Assembly: GCA_017303875.1 (NCBI GenBank)
Contig: JAFLBP010000001.1
Span: forward strand, 124,001 to 188,000
Source: Chitinophagales bacterium
GTDB taxonomy: Bacteria > Bacteroidota > Bacteroidia > Chitinophagales > Saprospiraceae
Direction of reading: 5' to 3'
DNA length: 64,000 bases
The position numbers and the translations under genes are program-made. Position 1 is the first letter of the stretch; every line of letters starts with the position of its first letter. Positions 46,245-54,075 of this stretch are shown piece by piece. The notes under the pieces were generated by a model. It saw nothing but the letters and a program-made list of their open reading frames with translations. It searched no databases and had not been told where the DNA came from.

Positions 46245-47453
46245 TTATCCTTTAATCGCTTTGATACCTGGCAGTTCTTTGCCCTCCAGGAACTCCAGCA
46301 TGGCGCCACCGCCGGTGCTGACAAAGCTGACTTTTTTAGCTAATTTGAGTTGGTTCACTGCAGCAACCGAGTCGCCGCCACCAACCATCGTAAAGGCGCC
46401 CTTTTTCGTAGCCTGTGCGCAGGCTTTAGCTACTACTTTTGTGCCATTGGCAAAAGCTTCCATTTCAAAAACACCCATTGGGCCGTTCCAGATCACGGTG
46501 CTGCTTTTGCGGATGATACCGGCAAACTGACGCGCAGCGGCCGGACCAATATCCAGGCCCATCCAGCCATCAGGAATCTGATTGCTTGGGCAGGTTTGCA
46601 CGGCGGCATCTACGGCAAATTTATCGCCACAAACAGAATCTTTGGGCAGGTACACTTTTACGCCTGCTTCTTTGGCTTTTTTCAAAAAGTCTTTGGCTGT
46701 TTTCAGGCGATCAGCTTCCACGAGGGAGTTGCCGACGCTGCCTTTTTTTGCCAAAAAGAACGTGTACGCCATCGCGCCGCCGATAATGATATTGTCGGCG
46801 TAATCTAAGAATTTCTCCAGCAGCAGCAGCTTGTCGCTCACCTTGGCGCCGCCCGTTACACAGGTTACGGGTTTGGCCGGTTCGTGCATGGCCTTGGTAG
46901 CGTTTTCAATTTCGCGCTCCATCAAAAAGCCGAAGGCTTTGTTTGGGGCAGCAAAATAATTGGCCACAATGGTCGTGCTGGCATGTGCGCGGTGTGCAGT
47001 GCCGAAAGCATCATTGATGTATACATCGCCCAGCGCGGCAAGTTTTTTGGAAAACTCGGCATCGCCTTTTTCTTCTTCCGCGTGGAAGCGGGTGTTTTCC
47101 AACAGCAATACTTCGCCCGGTTTGAGCGCTGCCGCTTTCTTTACTGCCGATTTGCCTACACAATCGTCGGCAAAATGAATTTTCGTTTTGAGTTTTTTGC
47201 GCAGGTGCTTCACTAAGTGGTTCAGCGTAAATTTCTGCACATTGATCGTGCCGTCGGCATTGAGTTTTTCCAGCGGACGGCCCAGGTGCGACATCAGGAT
47301 TGCAGAGCCACCGGCATCAAGAATATGCTTGATCGTCGGCAGGGCTTCGCGGATGCGGGTATCGTCTGTAATCTGAAAAGATTTATCTAATGGCACATTG
47401 AAATCAACGCGCACGAGGGCTTTTTTACCCTTAAAGTCGATTTGTTTCATCAT
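46245..47453 (-). CDS. pgk: Phosphoglycerate kinase
   Basis: A 402-residue glycolytic enzyme (1,3-bisphosphoglycerate plus ADP to 3-phosphoglycerate plus ATP). The start is one of two adjacent ATG codons (47453 or 47450). Family blocks: ALVRVDFNVPLD, LPTIKHILDAGGSAILMSHLGRP, LLENTRFHAEEEKGD, NDAFGTAHRAHAST, FLMEREI, GGAKVSDKLLLLE, GPMGVFEMEAFANGT, and TMVGGGDSVAAVNQ at the nucleotide site. The length is usual. It lies downstream of gapA on the same strand, separated by a 260-bp palindromic spacer with no visible promoter, so it is probably read from the gapA promoter. Confidence 0.98.
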   Translation of the reverse strand: MMKQIDFKGKKALVRVDFNVPLDKSFQITDDTRIREALPTIKHILDAGGSAILMSHLGRPLEKLNADGTINVQKFTLNHLVKHLRKKLKTKIHFADDCVGKSAVKKAAALKPGEVLLLENTRFHAEEEKGDAEFSKKLAALGDVYINDAFGTAHRAHASTTIVANYFAAPNKAFGFLMEREIENATKAMHEPAKPVTCVTGGAKVSDKLLLLEKFLDYADNIIIGGAMAYTFFLAKKGSVGNSLVEADRLKTAKDFLKKAKEAGVKVYLPKDSVCGDKFAVDAAVQTCPSNQIPDGWMGLDIGPAAARQFAGIIRKSSTVIWNGPMGVFEMEAFANGTKVVAKACAQATKKGAFTMVGGGDSVAAVNQLKLAKKVSFVSTGGGAMLEFLEGKELPGIKAIKG

Positions 47454-47460
47454 ATTAAAT

Positions 47461-47713
47461 GTTTGGGTTCGGAGGTTTGGGGTTTGGAGGTTCGGAGGTT
47501 CGGAGGTTCAGGGTTCGGAGGTTCAGGGTTCGGAGGTTTGGGGTTTGGGGTTCGGGGTTTGGAGGTTCGGAGGTTTGGAGGTTTGGAGGTTTGGGGGTTT
47601 GGGGTTCAGGGTTTGGAGTAGCAGGCTTTACAAGATAAAAAAACCTGAACCTCCGAACCCCGAACCTCTGAACCCTGAACCTCCGAACCCCAAACCTCCG
47701 AACCTCTGAACCT
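47461..47713. repeat. Large low-complexity palindrome between gapA and pgk
   Basis: 47461-47618 is an array of degenerate 7-8-mers (GGTTCGGA, GGTTTGGG, GGTTCAGG). 47641-47712 is the reverse complement array (CCGAACCT, CCCAAACC, CCTGAACC). A ~25-nt non-repeat loop lies between them. In the minus-strand gap-pgk transcript the shorter G-rich arm comes first, then a U-run, then the longer C-rich arm. The result would be one of the largest hairpins in the window, with several alternative pairing registers. Confidence 0.9.
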
Positions 47714-48706
47714 TTAAACCATTGCGGTGAGTTCGGCGAGGCGGGCAGAGTAGCCGGCTTCGTTGTCGTACCAGCCCACGATGCGCACGGTGTTGCCGTT
47801 TACCTGCGTGAGTTCGGAGTCGAAAATACAGGAGTGGGTGTTGGATACGATATCGCTGCTCACGATGGGTTCATCGCAGTATTCCAAAATGCCTTTGAGC
47901 CAGGTTTCGGAAGCTTTTTTGTATTCTGCATTCACCTGTTCTACGGTAGCGGCATTTTTGATGATGCACACGCAGTCGGTGATGGAGCCGGTTGCAACCG
48001 GAACGCGGAGTGAGTGTGCGGCGATTTTGCCTTTCAGGTGCGGCGCAACGAGCGTTACGGCCTTGGCAGCGCCGGTGCTGGTCGGAACGATGTTCTGAGC
48101 GGCAGCGCGGGCGCGACGCAGGTCGCGGTGCGGACCGTCCTGAAGATTTTGGTCGGCCGTATACGCGTGGATGGTATTCATGAAGAGTTGCTCAACGCCG
48201 AAGGCTTTGTCGAGCACGAGAATCATCGGTACGAGGCAGTTGGTGGTACAGGAAGCGTTGGACATGATGGTGTCTTCCGGCTTGATATTGTCTGCATTGG
48301 CGCCAAGTACAAAAGTAGGCACATCGTCGGCTTTGGGCGGAGCGGAAAGCACCACGCGTTTTGCGCCGGCTTGCAGGTGCAGACCTGCCTTTTCTTTGTC
48401 GAGGAAAATACCCGTGCATTCGAGTACAACATCCACATTCATATCTTTCCAGGGCAGTTCAGCCGGATTTTTCACGGAGAGGCCGGGGATAGCGGTTCCG
48501 TTGACGATAATGTGGGTGTCGGTAGCCGAAACTTCACCGTCGAAACGACCGTGCATCGTGTCGTACTTCAAAAGGTGTGCGAGGGTGGCGTTGTCAGTAA
48601 GGTCGTTGATAGCGACGACTTCAACGTTGGGGTTTTTCACCAGATTGCGGAAAGTGATGCGACCAATACGGCCGAAACCGTTGATTGCAATGCGTTTTTT
48701 TGCCAT
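47714..48706 (-). CDS. gapA: Glyceraldehyde-3-phosphate dehydrogenase
   Basis: A 330-residue NAD-dependent glycolytic enzyme. The N-terminal Rossmann motif is INGFGRIGRITFRN, AINDLTD follows, and the catalytic Cys sits in SNASCTTNC (near residue 152), with the partner His in the GPHRDLRRARAAAQN region. The C-terminal WYDNEAGYSARL block is also present. Length and motifs are standard. It has a consensus -7 box ~95 nt upstream and is followed by pgk across the palindromic spacer. Confidence 0.98.
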   Translation of the reverse strand: MAKKRIAINGFGRIGRITFRNLVKNPNVEVVAINDLTDNATLAHLLKYDTMHGRFDGEVSATDTHIIVNGTAIPGLSVKNPAELPWKDMNVDVVLECTGIFLDKEKAGLHLQAGAKRVVLSAPPKADDVPTFVLGANADNIKPEDTIMSNASCTTNCLVPMILVLDKAFGVEQLFMNTIHAYTADQNLQDGPHRDLRRARAAAQNIVPTSTGAAKAVTLVAPHLKGKIAAHSLRVPVATGSITDCVCIIKNAATVEQVNAEYKKASETWLKGILEYCDEPIVSSDIVSNTHSCIFDSELTQVNGNTVRIVGWYDNEAGYSARLAELTAMV

Positions 48707-48800
48707 GATTTAGTTATTGATGAGCATTGTGTGCAAGGTGTAGGCAGGCCGGGCGGTTTTTTGTTGCGCAGAAAGTGGTGGCGCGCGGTCAATTGCGCCG

Positions 48801-48808
48801 CAAAGGTA
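48801..48808 (-). promoter_or_regulatory. -7 box TACCTTTG for gapA
   Basis: A full TAnnTTTG match on the minus strand, giving a leader of roughly 90 nt before the gapA ATG. Confidence 0.6.
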
Positions 48809-48870
48809 GGCTTTTGCCAACATCCGCGAAAGAAAAAGCAGGGGAAATTGGCAGGTTTTACAATTGTGCT

Positions 48871-48878
48871 TACATTCG
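48871..48878 (+). promoter_or_regulatory. Variant -7 box TACATTCG
   Basis: One mismatch from TAnnTTTG, 21 nt before the ATG at 48900; same variant as upstream of the GH20 gene. Confidence 0.4.
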
Positions 48879-48899
48879 CTGACACAAGAATTACAATCA

Positions 48900-50540
48900 A
48901 TGCCCATGACCCGTTATTTATACTGCTTAGTGCTCCTTTTCGGCTGCTTTTATGCCAATGCCACCCATATTGTAGGCGGAGAAGTAACTTACAGGTGCCT
49001 CGGAAATAATCAATACCGTATTCGCCTGACGGTTTACCGAGATTGTTACAATGGTGTTCCGCCCTTCGATGATCCGGCGGCACTTGGGGTTTTCAGGTCG
49101 TCCGACTGGAGTTTAGAGCAAAATATCCTGCTGCCGTTTATCAAAGACGATACCATTCCGGTACAGCTCAGCAACCCCTGCCTGACCGTTCCTCCGGATG
49201 TTTGTGTGCATCGCACTACTTATGAAACCGTGGTCACACTGCCCTTTGTTGCCGGCGGTTATACCATTACATATCAGCGTTGCTGTCGCAATATGCTGAT
49301 CCGAAATATCCCCAATCCCGAAGATGTCGGTGCGTCTTTTATTGCAGTCATTGACGAAAGGGCCTTGCAGGAATGCAATAACAGCGCAGTTTTCCGCAAC
49401 TGGCCCCCGGTGGCTATTTGTGTCAATGAACCCATCGACTTTGATCACGGCGCCAATGACTTAGACGATGATTCCCTTGTTTACCGGCTTTGTACCCCAT
49501 TGGATGGCGCTTCGGTATTCGATCCGCAGCCGCAGCCGCCCTATCCAGGTCCTTATCAACCAATCAGCTGGCTGGCGCCGAATTACAGCCTGAATAATAT
49601 TCTGGGTGGCGACCCCTTGAAAATAGATCCGGTAACAGGTTTTCTGACCGGTGTTCCCAATACGCTGGGTAACTTCGTGGTGGGTATTTGTGTCGATGAA
49701 TACCGCGATGGTGAATACCTTTCCACAACACGTCGGGATTTTCAGTACAATGTCGCGTCTTGTGGCTTGCCGGCCTCCGCCTTTTTTGCGCCGGAAATTA
49801 ACTGCGACACCCTGGCGGTACAATTTGAAAATTTAAGCGAACGATCCACGGAATTCAAGTGGTTTTTTGATTGGGATGGCGACCGCAGCAAGCAATCCAC
49901 CCTCAAAAACCCGATTTTTACTTACAATGCATTCGGAATGTACACCATCGCGCTGATCGCGCAGCCCAACGACCCTTGCAGTGACACCGCTTTTATAAAA
50001 ATCAAGATACTCCAAAGTCCGCCGATCACCGTTACCGCCGACCCGGCTACCATAACCGGCGGCAAAACATCCCAACTCAACGCACAATACACCGGCTCGG
50101 GCACGCCAAACTGGTCGCCGCCAGAAACGCTCAACGACCCAGGTATTTTTAACCCCATCGCCTCACCGCTGCTCACCACCACCTACACCGTAATTATACA
50201 GGATAGTTCAGGATGCTCGCCCAGGGGTACCGTGACGGTGACGGTGCTGCCTTTCCTGTGTGATGAAAATTTTGTCTTTTTCCCAAGCGCCTTTTCACCC
50301 AACGGCGATGATGAAAATGATTATTTGAAATTAGAGTCCAATTTTGTTACAGAAGTCTATTGGGCCGTGTACAACCGTTTCGGGCAAAAAGTTTTTGAGG
50401 CTACCAACGTCAACGATCGCTGGGACGGCACCTTTCAGGGGCAGGAACAGCCCGTTGAAACCTATGCTTTTTACCTGCGCGCCATTTGTGCCGGCGGAAA
50501 AGAGTTTGTCAAAAAAGGAAATGTCACGCTGTTGCGATAA
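48900..50540 (+). CDS. T9SS type B cargo protein (gliding motility-associated C-terminal domain) with PKD
   Basis: A 546-residue secreted protein. ATG 48900 or 48906; the leader ends FYANA and the mature chain begins THIVGGEVTYRCLGNNQYRIRLTVYRDCYNG, a motif common in Bacteroidota surface proteins. Residues ~20-290 are beta-rich Ig/cadherin-like repeats with Cys pairs. Residues ~290-380 form a PKD domain (VQFENLSERSTEFKWFF ... GMYTIALIA). Residues ~455-546 form a type B (CHU_C) sorting domain (FVFFPSAFSPNGDDENDYL ... VYNRFGQKVFEA ... RWDGTFQG). Type B cargo is exported by T9SS with its own shuttle proteins. Probably an adhesin or filament component; no enzyme motif seen. Divergent from gapA. 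Confidence 0.9.
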   Translation: MPMTRYLYCLVLLFGCFYANATHIVGGEVTYRCLGNNQYRIRLTVYRDCYNGVPPFDDPAALGVFRSSDWSLEQNILLPFIKDDTIPVQLSNPCLTVPPDVCVHRTTYETVVTLPFVAGGYTITYQRCCRNMLIRNIPNPEDVGASFIAVIDERALQECNNSAVFRNWPPVAICVNEPIDFDHGANDLDDDSLVYRLCTPLDGASVFDPQPQPPYPGPYQPISWLAPNYSLNNILGGDPLKIDPVTGFLTGVPNTLGNFVVGICVDEYRDGEYLSTTRRDFQYNVASCGLPASAFFAPEINCDTLAVQFENLSERSTEFKWFFDWDGDRSKQSTLKNPIFTYNAFGMYTIALIAQPNDPCSDTAFIKIKILQSPPITVTADPATITGGKTSQLNAQYTGSGTPNWSPPETLNDPGIFNPIASPLLTTTYTVIIQDSSGCSPRGTVTVTVLPFLCDENFVFFPSAFSPNGDDENDYLKLESNFVTEVYWAVYNRFGQKVFEATNVNDRWDGTFQGQEQPVETYAFYLRAICAGGKEFVKKGNVTLLR

Positions 50541-50577
50541 AAAAAGCCATGCAGTAGTTGTCCGACAACTGCATGGC
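50539..50577 (-). terminator. Intrinsic terminator of the saccharopine dehydrogenase gene
   Basis: On the minus strand an interrupted stem (outer GCCATGCA pair 50571-50577/50546-50554, inner GTTGTC/GACAAC) is followed by seven T at 50545-50539. The T-run overlaps the stop codon of the convergent type B gene. Confidence 0.75.
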
Positions 50578-50604
50578 CCTGTTTATTCAAATCCTGGAAA
50601 GTTC

Positions 50605-51936
50605 TTACTCTTCGGTCTCGACAAACCTTACTCCGTACTCCTCCAGTTCGGCCATTACCGGCTCATACACTTCCGGCATGATCGGGATATTGACGCCGGT
50701 CGGGTTTATTTTACCCAAAAGAAGTAGTTTTACAAAAATACCAAGCGGCAAACCCACAAGGCGCGACATAGCAGTTTCCTGACTGTTAACCCCTTTCATG
50801 ACCAGTGTGCTGGTCAGTTTTTTCTTGCGGCGGTTGATCTCGTATTCAAAGACGTGTTGCATGATAACCATGTCTTTGTCTTCGGGTTTGAGCGCCCATT
50901 TCTCCAGCAACAGGTTTTCCAGAATCAGCGAAGGCGTAGCATTATTGATTTTAATGCGGCGCTTGCTGAACAGGCCCAGCCACTCCAATTTCTGCATCAC
51001 CTCACTTTCCGGTTCCACTTCAATGATTTTTGCAATACGATCTTTGACGGAGCCGGTATGCTGGCTAATGCCGAGGAAAGCTTCCATCAGATCGTGGTAG
51101 GTCAGCTGGTCGGAATCCACGATCGGGAACGTAGCGTCTGTGAGGCCGATACGCACCAAAGCATTCCAGGCATCGCAGAAACCTTTATGCCGGATAGTAC
51201 CGCGGAAAAGGGTTTTAATGTCCTGCAAACCATAAGCATCGCGGTACATCAGGGAGTCGCGGTTGGCATAAACCTCGTAATCGCCCATGCCGGGAATATT
51301 GACGAGGCGGTATTGCCGGAACAGGCGGCGGTAGGGAATATACTTGAGTTTATTGTCTTCCAAAAACTGCGCGGTTCCCTGTCCGGCCAGCACCACATTG
51401 CGCGGATTCCAGCTGAATTTGTAATGCCAGGGGTTGTCGTCGCTCTCAGGCGCTACCAGACCTCCGGTATAGGAATAAAATGCGTTGATTTTGCCCCCTT
51501 TCTGTCGGATGGCATTAATGCGTTGCATGGCGCTCATGTGGTCTATGCCCGGGTCGAGGCCCAGTTCATTCATAAACACTAATGCGCGCAGGCGCGCCTC
51601 GTCGCCAAGGCGAAAAACCTGTTTGGAGACATAGCTGGCCGTAACCATGTGCTTGCCCAGGGAAATACAGTCCTGTGCTACTTCGAGGTGCATCTGGGGG
51701 GGCAGCAGCGACACGACCACATCGTGGCGGTTAATGATTTCGCGGCGATCGACCGGTTTGGAAGCATCTAACCAAATGGCACGGCCGTGGCTGTGGCCGT
51801 TTATTTTTTGGCGGGCCAGCTCCACGTCGGCATCAGCAACCGTGACAAAAAAGTTATGCTGTTTTGCCTGCTCCAGGATGTAGTTGATCAGCGCTGTTGC
51901 AGAACGGCCGGCGCCGATGATCAGGAGATTTTTCAT
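50605..51936 (-). CDS. Saccharopine dehydrogenase family oxidoreductase
   Basis: A 443-residue cytosolic enzyme. The ATG at 51936 gives MKNLLIIGAGRSATALINY, a Rossmann NAD(P) site; an in-frame GTG at 51957 is less likely. Conserved blocks are VVVSLLPPQMHLEVAQDCISLG, MVTASYVS, NELGLDPGIDHMSA and YTGGLVAPESDDNPWHYKFSWNPRN, which match saccharopine dehydrogenase (glutamate-forming/LYS9-type). The reaction would be saccharopine plus NAD(P) to aminoadipate semialdehyde plus glutamate, i.e. lysine breakdown or a related pathway. Relatives also act on carboxyspermidine, but the GGLVAPE and WNPRN blocks favour saccharopine. A near-consensus TATCTTTA lies upstream (51966-51959). Confidence 0.92.
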   Translation of the reverse strand: MKNLLIIGAGRSATALINYILEQAKQHNFFVTVADADVELARQKINGHSHGRAIWLDASKPVDRREIINRHDVVVSLLPPQMHLEVAQDCISLGKHMVTASYVSKQVFRLGDEARLRALVFMNELGLDPGIDHMSAMQRINAIRQKGGKINAFYSYTGGLVAPESDDNPWHYKFSWNPRNVVLAGQGTAQFLEDNKLKYIPYRRLFRQYRLVNIPGMGDYEVYANRDSLMYRDAYGLQDIKTLFRGTIRHKGFCDAWNALVRIGLTDATFPIVDSDQLTYHDLMEAFLGISQHTGSVKDRIAKIIEVEPESEVMQKLEWLGLFSKRRIKINNATPSLILENLLLEKWALKPEDKDMVIMQHVFEYEINRRKKKLTSTLVMKGVNSQETAMSRLVGLPLGIFVKLLLLGKINPTGVNIPIMPEVYEPVMAELEEYGVRFVETEE

Positions 51937-51957
51937 AGATGTGCAAAATTTGAACAC

Positions 51958-52403
51958 GTAAAGATAAGGACTTATTGTAAATTATACACCATACAATATA
52001 CATCAATCTTGAAAGCGCCATACAGTTCCGGCTGATCAGCACAAAAAAGGTCTTTTATTTCCGGTTCAGGGCCGGCGTTTGTGCGGGCAGGCAAATTTCA
52101 AGTGCGTAAAAGTTCGTCGACAAGCAAATTCAGGTGGTATTTTCATCTTTTTCAGGTTTGATTCAGGTGTTTTTTCAGCATAAAAAAACCACAAATGAAT
52201 TATCTTAAAATATTGTTAATCAATTTTTTAATTATCAAAAAACAAAAACAAACAATACAATTACAATTCACAATTTACAAAAATTGTTATTGTACAGGCT
52301 TGCAGAACGCCTGACATTTGCATTATAAAATTTTCTATACAGCTTTTCTAAAGAGAAAGGATGTTTAGAATTTTGGGATATGTTCATGGGATTTAAGTAC
52401 GAC
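51958..52403. other. A+T-rich gene-free stretch
   Basis: No convincing gene. 52160-52380 is strongly A+T-rich with ATTGTTAATC/AATTACAATT-type words, plus a small CAGGC/GCCTG inverted pair (~52296-52314). It forms the left flank of a G+C-rich structured block at 52404-52560. No tRNA, repeat or mobile element was recognised. Confidence 0.6.
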
Positions 52404-52446
52404 AGCGACCGGCGGAAAAACATTGCAACATTCTTCCGCCGGCGCT
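52404..52446. other. Strong hairpin of unknown role
   Basis: AGCG (52404-52407) plus CCGGCGGAA (52409-52417) pair with TTCCGCCGG (52434-52442) plus CGCT (52443-52446). That is 13 bp with one bulged A and a 16-nt loop. Neither side has a T-run, so it is not a standard terminator. It lies just beyond the terminator of the candidate minus-strand small RNA. Confidence 0.6.
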
Positions 52447-52456
52447 GATCGGAAAC

Positions 52457-52575
52457 AAAAAAAATGGCCCGCCGAAAGACGAGCCAGCTCCAGTAGGAGA
52501 TGCGCATGGGATTACAACGGGTAAAATGCCGTACAAGATTGGATTAGGGTACGGCGATGTCCTTATACGTGAAAC
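52457..52575 (-). ncRNA. Candidate small RNA with own promoter and terminator
   Basis: On the minus strand a consensus promoter (52609-52581) is followed by about 110 nt and then an intrinsic terminator: stem 52486-52465, with a C/A mismatch, then eight T at 52464-52457. Inside are a 7-bp hairpin GCCGTAC/GTACGGC (52528-52534 with 52549-52555) and a CTCC/GGAG tetraloop hairpin (52488-52499). A frame starting at 52507 (MRISYWSWLVFRR) runs through the terminator, so it is not a good gene, though a short Tyr/Trp-containing leader peptide cannot be excluded. I do not match it to tmRNA, RNase P, SRP, 6S or a known riboswitch. Confidence 0.5.
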
Positions 52576-52580
52576 TGCGG

Positions 52581-52609
52581 CAAAGGTAGAAATTTATCAC
52601 AACTCACAA
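52581..52609 (-). promoter_or_regulatory. Promoter TTG-N18-TACCTTTG of the candidate small RNA
   Basis: TTG at 52609-52607 and TACCTTTG at 52588-52581 with an 18-nt spacer: the best-spaced two-part Bacteroidota promoter seen in the window, yet it faces no protein gene for ~600 bp. Confidence 0.6.
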
Positions 52610-52662
52610 CCTTAAAACCGTTTTTTTACAATCTTTTTTCACCAAACCGTTTCGTCTTGCAC

Positions 52663-52719
52663 ATGAATTCTACAATTACAATCAAAATCGAAAAAGGTAC
52701 GGTGCGCGTTGACGCTTAA
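52663..52719 (+). CDS. Possible 18-residue peptide ORF
   Basis: ATG to TAA encodes 18 residues (MNSTITIKIEKGTVRVDA), an alternating beta-strand-like peptide. No consensus promoter was found just upstream, but an intrinsic terminator follows at 52800-52827. Could be chance. Confidence 0.2.
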   Translation: MNSTITIKIEKGTVRVDA

Positions 52720-52799
52720 TTCCGACCGCTTTCTTTTTAAATCCCGCCGAATTCCCCAAACCCACTTCTTTGATCAACATTATATGAGAATACACATGT

Positions 52800-52832
52800 A
52801 AAGCCTTGCCAAATGCGGCAGGGCTTTCTTGT
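52800..52832 (+). terminator. Intrinsic terminator on the plus strand in the gene-free region
   Basis: An 11-bp stem (52800-52810 with 52817-52827, one G-U pair) with a 6-nt loop, followed by CTTGTTTTT. It implies plus-strand transcription across 52600-52800, where no normal gene exists. Confidence 0.6.
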
Positions 52833-52868
52833 TTTTATACTTTTCCGTTTTGCTTCGCCATTAAGCGC

Positions 52869-52876
52869 TATTTTTG
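52869..52876 (+). promoter_or_regulatory. -7 box TATTTTTG abutting the start codon
   Basis: A full TAnnTTTG match only 4 nt before the ATG at 52881, so transcription would begin at or next to the start codon (leaderless mRNA). The lpxB gene has the same spacing. Confidence 0.5.
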
Positions 52877-52880
52877 CCAC

Positions 52881-53996
52881 ATGATTCAGAAATTACACCT
52901 GCTCTTGCTGGCCGCTTTTGTTGGCCTCGGCATTTTTCCGACCTCTGTTCAGGCGCAAGCCACTAAAAAGGACACTACCGTGCATGAAACGGTAGAGCAT
53001 ATGCCTTATGTACTGACGCGTACCTGCACCCCCGAGCGGCATCCCGGCTGGAATGAAGACAGCATCCGCCGCTGCGCCGAAACCCAATTGCTCGGCCTGC
53101 TCGCCCGAACAATCCGCTACCCCTTTGAAGCCCAATCGCAGAATATTCAGGGTACGGTGGTCACGTCTTTTATTGTGGAAAAAAATGGCCGCATGACCGA
53201 CTATGGTGTCGTAAAAGATATCGGTGGTGGCTGTGGCACAGAAGCGCTTCGCGTATTGGCAGCGCTCGACAGCTTAGGTATGCGCTGGAATCCCGCCAGA
53301 ATTGGCAAAGACACCGTGCGCATGCGTATGCGGCTGCCGCTCCGTTTCAAACTCCAGGAAGCGCCGCCATACGTCATCGGCAATACCGGCGACACCTTAT
53401 ATGTGGAGTACCAGAAAGCTCCGCAATTTCGCGGCGGCGTGGATTCCATGATTAACTACACCATAAATAAGCTGGATTACCCGGCAGGATACGAAGACAG
53501 CTGCAAAACCGGCATCATGGAAATGTCGCTCATCGTGAAGGCTAATGGCAGCATCGTCATGGATAATCAGATTGATTTTTCCAATCTCGGAAGCGATTTC
53601 CAATGGGAAGCGCTCAAACTGCTCAATGGCAGTCGGGATATGTGGGAACCCGCAGAGTACAATGGCAAAAAAGTAAGCACCACCACGGCTTTCAGGGTTG
53701 CATTTAAGTCCGACAGCCCAAAATGCGCCGCAGCAAATCAGCAATTTGACCGCAGCGTCATCCTGGCCGATGAAGGCGCCCAGCTGTATGATACCGGAGA
53801 AACAGAAGCGGCAATTGCCAAATGGACGCAAGCCCTCGAACTCACGCCAAACAATACTGAAGTGCTCTACTATCGCGGTACCGCACTGCTCAATCTTGAC
53901 CGCAAGGAAGAAGCCTGCAAAGACTTCAACGGGGTAAAAGCGCTGCTTGGTTTTACCTGGTTTGAAGAGGTGCGGCGCCTGGTTTGCGGATGGTAA
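52881..53996 (+). CDS. Secreted protein with two TonB_C-like domains and TPR
   Basis: A 371-residue protein. The ATG at 52881 gives a signal peptide ending VQAQ; the longer frame from 52806 starts within a terminator hairpin. The first TonB_C-like domain is at ~75-165 (RTIRYPFEAQSQNIQGTVV, SFIVEKNGRMTDYGVVKDI, RMRLPLRFKLQ). A second, more diverged domain is at ~180-275 (FRGGVDSMINYTINKLDYP, MEMSLIVKANGSIV). A TPR unit follows at ~300-350 (AQLYDTGETEAAIAKWTQALELTPNNTEVLYYRGTALLNL). It is periplasmic, lacks a TonB anchor, and is related to the single-domain protein at 42620. Function unknown. Confidence 0.82.
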   Translation: MIQKLHLLLLAAFVGLGIFPTSVQAQATKKDTTVHETVEHMPYVLTRTCTPERHPGWNEDSIRRCAETQLLGLLARTIRYPFEAQSQNIQGTVVTSFIVEKNGRMTDYGVVKDIGGGCGTEALRVLAALDSLGMRWNPARIGKDTVRMRMRLPLRFKLQEAPPYVIGNTGDTLYVEYQKAPQFRGGVDSMINYTINKLDYPAGYEDSCKTGIMEMSLIVKANGSIVMDNQIDFSNLGSDFQWEALKLLNGSRDMWEPAEYNGKKVSTTTAFRVAFKSDSPKCAAANQQFDRSVILADEGAQLYDTGETEAAIAKWTQALELTPNNTEVLYYRGTALLNLDRKEEACKDFNGVKALLGFTWFEEVRRLVCGW

Positions 53997-54052
53997 ATCA
54001 AAAGTTTACATTTATTTAAACTCCAGGTTAAAGCCCGGCGTCAGGACAAGCA

Positions 54053-54060
54053 TACTTTTG
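54053..54060 (+). promoter_or_regulatory. -7 box TACTTTTG for the two-component operon
   Basis: A full TAnnTTTG match 15 nt before the response regulator ATG at 54076. Confidence 0.7.
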
Positions 54061-54075
54061 CGCAAAACATCCTGT

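Noticed and set aside
47398..47709. Plus-strand frame with PNPEP/FGGSEV repeats across the gap-pgk spacer
   Set aside because: It is a translation of the palindromic word array; the apparent peptide repeats come from the DNA repeat, and it starts inside pgk.
52268..52507. 79-codon minus-strand frame starting MRISYWSW
   Set aside because: It runs through a stem-plus-T8 terminator and into A+T-rich DNA; at most the first few codons could be a leader peptide.
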